Origin: an uncultured Eubacteriales bacterium
GTDB taxonomy: Bacteria > Bacillota > Clostridia > Christensenellales > Aristaeellaceae
NCBI GenBank assembly: GCA_902793325.1
Contig: CADBCY010000046.1
Span: forward strand, 1 to 32,007
Length of the DNA stretch: 32,007 nucleotides
Reading direction: 5' to 3'
Made by a program: the position numbers and the translations under genes. Shown here in pieces: positions 25,873 through 32,007 of the stretch. Every line of letters starts with the position of its first letter. The first letter of the stretch is position 1. The notes below the pieces were generated by a model that saw nothing but the letters and a program-made list of their open reading frames with translations, made no database searches and was not told the DNA's origin.

Positions 25873-26828
25873 AGGCCATAGAGCTGCTGGAGAGCGGCGC
25901 GGTCGACCGCGTGCTCGGCTGGAAGAAGGGCGATTTCTTCTACGACCTCACGCCCGCGGTGTTCGAATCCGCGGACGAGGTGCGGCGGGAGTTCGCCTAC
26001 GGCCCCTTCGCCGGCGCCAACCTCTCCAAGTACCTGATCGCCGAGAGCCGCAGGGGCGGCAAGGTCGGCGTGTTCCTGAAGCCCTGCGACACCTACTCCC
26101 TGGTGCAGCTTCTGAAGGAGCACCGCGTGCTCCGGGAGAACGTGTACGTCGTGGGCGTGCAGTGCGAGGGCATGTGCGATATCGAAAAGATCCGCGACGC
26201 GGGCTGCGCGGGCGTCACCGCCGTGGAGGAGGACGGCGACCGGCTGAAGGTCGCCACGCTGTACGGCGAGCGCACCGTGGACCGCCGGGACGTGCTGCTG
26301 GAAAAGTGCGCCGCCTGCAAGAGCAGGAAGCTCGTGATCTACGACGAGCTGATCGGCGAGCAGGGCGACGTGATCGACAGCAACCGCTTCGACAAGGTGG
26401 CGGCGCTGGAGGCCATGACCCCCGAGCAGCGCTACGAGTTCTGGCGGGGCGAGCTGAGCCGCTGCATCCGCTGCAACGCCTGCCGCAACGTCTGTCCCGC
26501 GTGCAGCTGCGAGAAGTGCGTGTTCGACAACCCCGATTCCGGCGTGCGGAACAAGGCCGCCGCGGATTCCTTCGAGGAGAACATGTTCCACATCATCCGC
26601 GCGTTCCACGTGGCATCCCGCTGCACCGACTGCGGCGAGTGCTCCCGGGTGTGCCCGCAGCACATCCCGCTGCACCTGCTGAACCGCAAGTTCATCAAGG
26701 ACATCAACGAGCTGTACGGCGAGTACCAGGCCGGAGCGGACTTCGATTCCCGCCCGCCGCTGATGGACTTCACCCAGGGCGATTGCGAGCCCTCCATCGT
26801 GTACCAAAGAGGGGGTGCGAAGGCATGA
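25860..26828 (+). CDS. 4Fe-4S dicluster protein with FrhB-like N-terminal part (Flx module)
   Basis: A 322-residue iron-sulfur protein. The N-terminal half resembles the FrhB/F420-dehydrogenase beta group (GVFLKPCDTYSLVQLLKEH, then VVGVQCEGMCD). A LEKCAACKSRK stretch follows, then two ferredoxin motifs, CIRCNACRNVCPACSCEKC and CTDCGECSRVCP. It fits one of the FlxB/FlxC electron-relay subunits of FlxABCD-HdrABC systems; I cannot say from sequence alone which letter applies, so no symbol is given. Translation starts inside the mvhD coding region, with GGAGG 7 bases upstream, and its stop overlaps the next start (ATGA). Confidence 0.8.
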   Translation: MLQVKAIELLESGAVDRVLGWKKGDFFYDLTPAVFESADEVRREFAYGPFAGANLSKYLIAESRRGGKVGVFLKPCDTYSLVQLLKEHRVLRENVYVVGVQCEGMCDIEKIRDAGCAGVTAVEEDGDRLKVATLYGERTVDRRDVLLEKCAACKSRKLVIYDELIGEQGDVIDSNRFDKVAALEAMTPEQRYEFWRGELSRCIRCNACRNVCPACSCEKCVFDNPDSGVRNKAAADSFEENMFHIIRAFHVASRCTDCGECSRVCPQHIPLHLLNRKFIKDINELYGEYQAGADFDSRPPLMDFTQGDCEPSIVYQRGGAKA

Positions 26829-27850
26829 TGAAGCGAATCCCCCGCGGCGAAATCGACCGGCTGTTCGCGGCCCTGGCGGGCATGCAGAAGCTGTACATCC
26901 CCGCGGACGACCCCTCCGGCCAGGCGCGGTTTACCCCCTGGGCCGAGGGCATGGCGCTGACGCAGCGCCTGAACACCGCGCGCAGCGCCAAGGACCTGTT
27001 CTTCCCCCAGGTGGAGAACCTGGTGGGCTTCAAGGTGACCGGCAAGCAGATTGAGATGATCGAAACCCGCGACCCGCTGGAGGACTTCATACTCTTCGGC
27101 GTGCGCGCCTGCGACCTGCGGGGCTTTGAGATTCTGGACAGCGTGTTCCTCTCCGATCCCGTGGACACCTACTACCAGAGCCGCCGGCAGCACGCGACCG
27201 TCGTCACGCTGGCCTGCTCCCGGCCCGAGGAAACCTGCTTCTGCGGCAACTTCGGCATCGACCCGGCCGAGCCCGGCGGCGACGTGAGCTGCTGGCTCAC
27301 CGAGGACAGCCTCTGCTGGCGCGCCAATACGGAAAAGGGCGAGGCGCTCACCGCGGCGCTGCCGTTCCTGGAGGACGGCGGCGAGGACGCGGCGCAGGCG
27401 CAGCGGGAGGCCGTCCGTGAGATCGCGGCGCGGCTGCCGCTCAACCGCCTCGACCTCTCGGCCTTCGGCCCCGGCAAGACGCAGGCGCTGTTCAACCGAC
27501 CCGAGTGGAAGCGCCTCTCCGAGGCCTGCCTGGGCTGCGGCACGTGCACGTTCGTGTGCCCTACCTGCCAGTGCTACGACATCGAGGAGTTCAACGACGG
27601 CGAGACCGTGCGGCGCTTCCGCTGCTGGGACAGTTGCATGTACTCCGACTTCACCCAGATGTCCGCCGGCCAGCCCCGGCCCACCCAGTTGGAGCGCTTC
27701 CGCCAGCGGTTCATGCACAAGCTGGTGTACTACCCCGACAACAACGACGGCGCCTTCGGCTGCGTGGGCTGCGGCCGGTGCCTGCAGAAGTGCCCGATCC
27801 ACATGAACATCGTCAAGGTCGTCAAAACGCTGGGAGGTGACGGAGCATGA
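26825..27850 (+). CDS. 4Fe-4S dicluster protein, AsrA-like (Flx module)
   Basis: A 341-residue protein like the A subunit of anaerobic sulfite reductase and hydrogenase beta chains. The N-terminal ~220 residues include FGVRACDLRGFEILD and LACSRPEETCFCGNFG. Two C-terminal [4Fe-4S] motifs follow, CLGCGTCTFVCPTCQC (from 235) and CVGCGRCLQKCP (from 313). AsrA-type proteins pass electrons from an AsrB/PyrK-like flavin subunit, and the next gene encodes exactly such a subunit. It is therefore the second relay subunit of an Flx-type module. ATGA overlaps occur at both ends, showing tight coupling with both neighbours. Confidence 0.8.
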   Translation: MMKRIPRGEIDRLFAALAGMQKLYIPADDPSGQARFTPWAEGMALTQRLNTARSAKDLFFPQVENLVGFKVTGKQIEMIETRDPLEDFILFGVRACDLRGFEILDSVFLSDPVDTYYQSRRQHATVVTLACSRPEETCFCGNFGIDPAEPGGDVSCWLTEDSLCWRANTEKGEALTAALPFLEDGGEDAAQAQREAVREIAARLPLNRLDLSAFGPGKTQALFNRPEWKRLSEACLGCGTCTFVCPTCQCYDIEEFNDGETVRRFRCWDSCMYSDFTQMSAGQPRPTQLERFRQRFMHKLVYYPDNNDGAFGCVGCGRCLQKCPIHMNIVKVVKTLGGDGA

Positions 27851-28674
27851 TGCGCGATCCGCTGATTCCCGCCGTGGGCGTCGTCACCAAGATCCGCGTC
27901 GACACCCCGGACGTCAAGACCTTCCGCGTGGTGGGCCTGGACGGAAAAAAGCCCTTTGAGCACATCCCCGGCCAGTGCGCCATGCTCTCCGTGCCCGGGG
28001 TGGGGGAAGCGCTGTTCTCCATCACGTCCTCGCCCACCGAGCCGGACTTCCTGGAGTTCTCCATCAAGAAGTGCGGCTGCGTCACCGACTGGCTGCACGC
28101 CATGGACGAGGGCCAGCAGGTCACCCTGCGCGGGCCCTACGGCAACGGCTTCCCCGTGGACACCGACTTCGCCGGGAAGGACCTGGTGTTCGTGGCCGGC
28201 GGCATCGGCCTGGCGCCGCTGCACTCGGTGATTAACTACTGCCGCCACTACCGGGACCGCTACGGCAGGATCGACATCGTGTACGGCTCCCGCTCCAAGC
28301 AGGATTTGGTGGACTACCAGGAGATCCTGGACACCTGGTGCAACGAGGACGGCATCAACGTCCACCTGACCATCGACCGGGAACAGCCCGACTGGGACGG
28401 CCACGTGGGCTTCGTGCCCAACTACGTCAAGGAGCTGGGCTTCGACACCTCCAGCACCGTGGTCATGTGCGGGCCGCCCATCATGATCAAGTTCACCCTG
28501 GCGGGCCTGATGGAGCTGGGCTTCGCCCGCGAGACCATCTACACCACACTGGAGCTTCGGATGAAGTGCGCGCTGGGCAAGTGCGGCCGCTGCAACATCG
28601 GCTCCAAGTACGTCTGCAAGGACGGCCCGGTGTTCCGCTTCGACCAACTGGACGAACTGCCCGACGAGTACTGA
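27847..28674 (+). CDS. flxA: FAD/NAD(P)H-binding oxidoreductase subunit (FlxA/AsrB/PyrK-like)
   Basis: A 275-residue ferredoxin-NADP-reductase-fold protein. The FAD-binding barrel has IPGQCAMLSVPG and LFSITSSP. The nucleotide-binding half has LVFVAGGIGLAPL and VVMCGPPIMIKFT. A C-terminal [2Fe-2S] motif starts at Cys 241 (CALGKCGRC with a fourth Cys at 257), as in PyrK and AsrB. It should oxidise NADH or NADPH and pass electrons to the preceding AsrA-like protein and on through MvhD to HdrA. Which pyridine nucleotide is used cannot be decided. The start overlaps the previous stop (ATGA) with GGGAGGTGACGG upstream. The FrdB-like gene follows after 15 bases. Confidence 0.88.
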   Translation: MMRDPLIPAVGVVTKIRVDTPDVKTFRVVGLDGKKPFEHIPGQCAMLSVPGVGEALFSITSSPTEPDFLEFSIKKCGCVTDWLHAMDEGQQVTLRGPYGNGFPVDTDFAGKDLVFVAGGIGLAPLHSVINYCRHYRDRYGRIDIVYGSRSKQDLVDYQEILDTWCNEDGINVHLTIDREQPDWDGHVGFVPNYVKELGFDTSSTVVMCGPPIMIKFTLAGLMELGFARETIYTTLELRMKCALGKCGRCNIGSKYVCKDGPVFRFDQLDELPDEY

Positions 28675-28689
28675 GGAGGCAGACTGACT

Positions 28690-29364
28690 ATGGAAAATAT
28701 GGTAAACGTCTATCTGTTCGGCAAGAAGTACAGCGTGCCGGACAACCTGACCATCATGGAGGCCATGGAGTATGCCGGCTATAAGCTGGTGCGGGGCGTG
28801 GGCTGCCGCAACGGCTTCTGCGGGGCCTGCGCCACGGTGTACCGCGTGAAGGGCGACCGCGAGCTGAAGGCCGCGCTGGCCTGCTCCACCAAGGTGGAAA
28901 ACGACATGTACGTGGCCACCCTGCCCTTCTTCCCGCTCATCAAGGAAGGGTACGACATCGAGAAGGTGCGCCCGGACGAGCAGGTCATGATGCAGCTCTA
29001 CCCCGAGATCTACGCCTGCGTGGGCTGCAACGCCTGCACCAAGAGCTGCTCTCAGGGCCTGAACGTGATGCAGTACATCGCCTACGCCCAGCGCGGCGAG
29101 TACGCGAAGTGCGCCGAGCTCAGCTTCGACTGCGTGATGTGCGGCATCTGCTCCTCCCGCTGCCCGGCGGGCATCAGCCACCCGCAGGTGGCCATGCTGG
29201 CGCGCCGGCTGAACGGCAAGTACCTGGCCCCCGAGTCGAAGCACCTGACCCAGCGGGTGAAGGAGATCGGCGAGGGCGCGTTCGACGCGGAGCTGGCGGC
29301 CATGATGGCCCGTCCCGTGGGCGAGCTGAAGGAACTGTACGACCACCGCGACATCGAAGCGTAA
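28690..29364 (+). CDS. FrdB/SdhB-like iron-sulfur protein
   Basis: A 224-residue protein with an N-terminal plant-type [2Fe-2S] domain (CRNGFCGAC at 39-47, further Cys at 65). Two C-terminal [4Fe-4S] motifs follow, CVGCNACTKSCSQGL (110-120) and CVMCGICSSRCPAGI (148-158). It matches the iron-sulfur subunit of fumarate reductases, except that both C-terminal clusters look like [4Fe-4S]. Together with the separate HdrB it holds the parts found in one chain in TfrB of thiol:fumarate reductase. It should connect the electron-transfer module to the following flavoprotein. The ribosome binding site is GAGGAGGCAG, slightly far from the ATG; a second ATG three codons on is possible. Confidence 0.85.
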   Translation: MENMVNVYLFGKKYSVPDNLTIMEAMEYAGYKLVRGVGCRNGFCGACATVYRVKGDRELKAALACSTKVENDMYVATLPFFPLIKEGYDIEKVRPDEQVMMQLYPEIYACVGCNACTKSCSQGLNVMQYIAYAQRGEYAKCAELSFDCVMCGICSSRCPAGISHPQVAMLARRLNGKYLAPESKHLTQRVKEIGEGAFDAELAAMMARPVGELKELYDHRDIEA

Positions 29365-29376
29365 GGAGGGGCGAAT

Positions 29377-30978
29377 ATGGTTTTCACCGAGGAAATGCTG
29401 GCTTCCATGAAGAAGGTCGAGGCCGCCCGGGCGGAGAACATCGCCCTGGAACCCCGGCGCATGACGGCGGACGAGAAGGACGCCCTGCTGGCCGCCTACC
29501 ATCCCGACTACCGGGACGAGGCCTTCACCGCCATCCGCCTGGGCCCGAACGCGGGCGAAAAGGTGCCGGTGGAGCTGAACGCCGTGCTGGAGGGCCGCAG
29601 CCGCGTGCTGGATTTGAAGGTCGACCTCGAGCGGATCGACTACGACGTGGACGTGCTGGTGATCGGCGGCGGCGGCGCGGGCTCTTCCGCGGCCATCGAG
29701 GCTGACGCCGCGGGCGCGAAGGTGATGATCGTCACCAAGCTGCGCATCGGCGACGCCAACACCATGATGGCCGAGGGCGGCATCCAGGCCGCCGACAAGC
29801 CCGGGGATTCCCCCGCCCAGCACTACCTGGACGTGATGGGCGGCGGCCACTACTGCAACCGGCCCGAGCTGGTGCGCAAGCTGGTCAGCGACGGTCCGGC
29901 CTGCATCCAGTGGCTGAACGAGCTGGGCGTCGAGTTCGACAAGGCGCCCGACGGCACCATGATCACCACCCACGGCGGCGGCACGTCCCGCAAGCGCATG
30001 CACGCGGCGGCGGACTACTCCGGCGCGGAGATCATGCGCACGCTGCGCGACGAGGTGCTGAACCGCAACATCCCCGTGGTGGACTTCACCGCCGCCATCG
30101 AGATCCTCAAGGACGCGGACGGCCGGGCCGCCGGCGCGGTGCTGCTGAACATGGAGACCGGCGAGGTGCGCGTGGCGCGCGCGAAGTGCGTGATCATCGC
30201 CACCGGCGGCGCGGGCCGCATGCACTACCAGGGCTTCCCGACCTCCAACCACTACGGCGCCACGGCCGACGGCCTGGTGCTGGCCTACCGCGCGGGCGCA
30301 AAGCTGCTCTACCAGGATACCCTGCAATACCACCCCACGGGCGTGGCCTTCCCCCAGCAGATCTACGGCGCGCTGGTGACGGAAAAGGTGCGCTCCATGG
30401 GCGCGAAGCTGATCAACAGCGAGGGCGAGTGCTTCATGCACCCGCTGGAGACCCGCGACGTGGCCGCGGCCTCCATCATCCGCGAGTGCTCCACCCGCGG
30501 CAAGGGCGTGAACACCGGCACGGGCAGGGCCGTGTGGCTGGATACCCCGATGATCGACGCCATCCACGGCAAGGGCACGCTGGAGAAGCGCCTGCCCGCC
30601 ATGCTGCGGATGTACCTCAAGTTCGGCATCGACATGCGCGAGACGCCCATACTGGTCTATCCCACGCTGCACTACCAGAACGGCGGCGTGGAGATCGACG
30701 ACCGCTGCCGCACCGCCGTGGAGAACCTGTACGTGGCCGGCGAGGCCGCCGGCGGCGTGCACGGCCGCAACCGCCTGATGGGCAACAGCCTGCTGGACGT
30801 GATCGTGTTCGGCCGCAACGCCGGGCAGCAGGCCGCCGCCGCGGCGAAGGACGTCGCCGAGCCGAAGGGCCTCAACCTCGCCCACGTGGACGCCTACGAG
30901 GCGGAGCTCTCCCGCCTGGGCGTGAAGGACGCCGAGCCCTCCCCGAAGCTGCTGCCGGATTACACGAGGAAGTTCTGA
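29377..30978 (+). CDS. Soluble fumarate reductase-like flavoprotein (FrdA/TfrA-like)
   Basis: A 533-residue FAD protein of the fumarate reductase/succinate dehydrogenase family. An N-terminal extension of about 88 residues precedes the dinucleotide motif VIGGGGAGSSAA (from 95). The active-site residues expected for fumarate reduction are present: His 319 (YHPTG), Arg 360 (TRDVAA), His 432 (PTLHYQNGG) and Arg 466 (HGRNRLMGNS). The His that binds FAD covalently in membrane Frd/Sdh (HTxxAEGG) is Asn 128 here (NTMMAEGG), so FAD should be noncovalent, as in soluble enzymes. No FrdC/D membrane anchor follows. It is the last gene of the cluster, 12 bases after the FrdB-like gene, with GGAGGGGCGAAT before the ATG. 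L-aspartate oxidase is a relative but lacks such a context. Confidence 0.88.
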   Translation: MVFTEEMLASMKKVEAARAENIALEPRRMTADEKDALLAAYHPDYRDEAFTAIRLGPNAGEKVPVELNAVLEGRSRVLDLKVDLERIDYDVDVLVIGGGGAGSSAAIEADAAGAKVMIVTKLRIGDANTMMAEGGIQAADKPGDSPAQHYLDVMGGGHYCNRPELVRKLVSDGPACIQWLNELGVEFDKAPDGTMITTHGGGTSRKRMHAAADYSGAEIMRTLRDEVLNRNIPVVDFTAAIEILKDADGRAAGAVLLNMETGEVRVARAKCVIIATGGAGRMHYQGFPTSNHYGATADGLVLAYRAGAKLLYQDTLQYHPTGVAFPQQIYGALVTEKVRSMGAKLINSEGECFMHPLETRDVAAASIIRECSTRGKGVNTGTGRAVWLDTPMIDAIHGKGTLEKRLPAMLRMYLKFGIDMRETPILVYPTLHYQNGGVEIDDRCRTAVENLYVAGEAAGGVHGRNRLMGNSLLDVIVFGRNAGQQAAAAAKDVAEPKGLNLAHVDAYEAELSRLGVKDAEPSPKLLPDYTRKF

Positions 30979-31004
30979 GCCGCATCGCGGCATAGAGCTT
31001 TCCC

Positions 31005-31045
31005 CACAAAAAGAGGGGCTGCTTCCTTTCGGAAGCAGCCCCTCT
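31005..31045 (-). terminator. Strong terminator for groEL, also ending the hdr-frd cluster
   Basis: A perfect 15-bp stem, 31012-31026 with 31031-31045, with a 4-base loop. On the minus strand it is followed by TTTTTG, a good rho-independent terminator for groEL. On the plus strand there is no T-tract, but the stem lies just past the fumarate-reductase-like gene and may end that transcript too. Confidence 0.85.
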
Positions 31046-31068
31046 GCATGTTGACGAAGTCGACATGC
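31046..31068 (-). other. Second hairpin between groEL and its terminator
   Basis: A 10-bp stem with one G-U-type pair and a 3-base loop directly abuts the terminator stem (GCATGTTGAC with GTCGACATGC). It lies 18 bases past the groEL stop and may stabilise the 3' end. Confidence 0.5.
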
Positions 31069-31085
31069 TGCAGAGCGTCAGTCGA

Positions 31086-32007
<922 letters not shown>

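Noticed and set aside
29377-30978. L-aspartate oxidase (NadB) as the identity of the FrdA-like protein
   Set aside because: There is no nadA or nadC nearby. The gene directly follows an FrdB-like iron-sulfur gene, which NadB does not need, and it ends a redox cluster.
27730-30993. A 1087-codon open frame on the minus strand across flxA-frdA
   Set aside because: It is an antisense shadow of three well-supported genes, with His/Val/Leu-rich filler and no recognisable motif. The same holds for the long antisense frames at 12210-15650 and 17493-20513.

Overview
The window looks like a piece of chromosome from a strictly anaerobic, GC-rich Clostridia-type Firmicute, probably an uncultured gut or syntrophic lineage. 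The grounds are a T-box leader, pyruvate:ferredoxin oxidoreductase, soluble Hdr/Flx-type electron-transfer genes, strong AGGAGG ribosome binding sites, and A+T-rich sigma-A promoters set in otherwise very GC-rich DNA. I see no rRNA, tRNA, CRISPR array, prophage or transposase.

Layout. (1) 1-1.8 kb, minus strand: the start of a probable corrinoid protein and an SLC13/DASS anion permease with its own promoter. (2) 2.0-5.3 kb, plus strand: a DHH phosphoesterase, a membrane HD-GYP protein and a secreted protein of unknown function. (3) 8.55-5.3 kb, minus strand: a YifB/ComM AAA+ protein, a frameshifted BspA-type leucine-rich-repeat gene, a hotdog thioesterase and a variant peptide deformylase. 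(4) 17.5-8.7 kb, minus strand: a T-box-controlled group made of a LeuA-like protein that lacks the metal-binding HxH, a fusion of a sugar-phosphate-isomerase-like domain with an acyl-CoA ligase whose P-loop is missing, an amidohydrolase, and pyruvate:ferredoxin oxidoreductase. (5) 17.57-20.54 kb, plus strand: two paralogous secreted proteins with a Big2-like domain and one or three copies of an unrecognised module. (6) 20.6-31.0 kb, plus strand: fumarase, two copies of a 66-bp structured repeat, then a tightly packed nine-gene cluster hdrB-hdrC-hdrA-mvhD-(two Fe-S proteins)-flxA-frdB-like-frdA-like. (7) 32.0-31.09 kb, minus strand: the 3' part of groEL.

The most interesting part is region 6. 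The cluster joins a soluble NAD(P)H-oxidising, HdrA-containing (flavin-based electron-bifurcating type) module to a soluble fumarate-reductase-like pair, with fumarase just upstream and no membrane anchor gene. I infer a cytosolic NADH:fumarate (or thiol-linked) oxidoreductase that could use the exergonic reduction of fumarate to drive ferredoxin reduction. FlxABCD-HdrABC and thiol:fumarate reductase (TfrAB) are established families; their combination in this gene order is the inference. Region 4 is the second point of interest: a T-box with a probable Leu specifier sits above genes whose catalytic motifs are partly lost.
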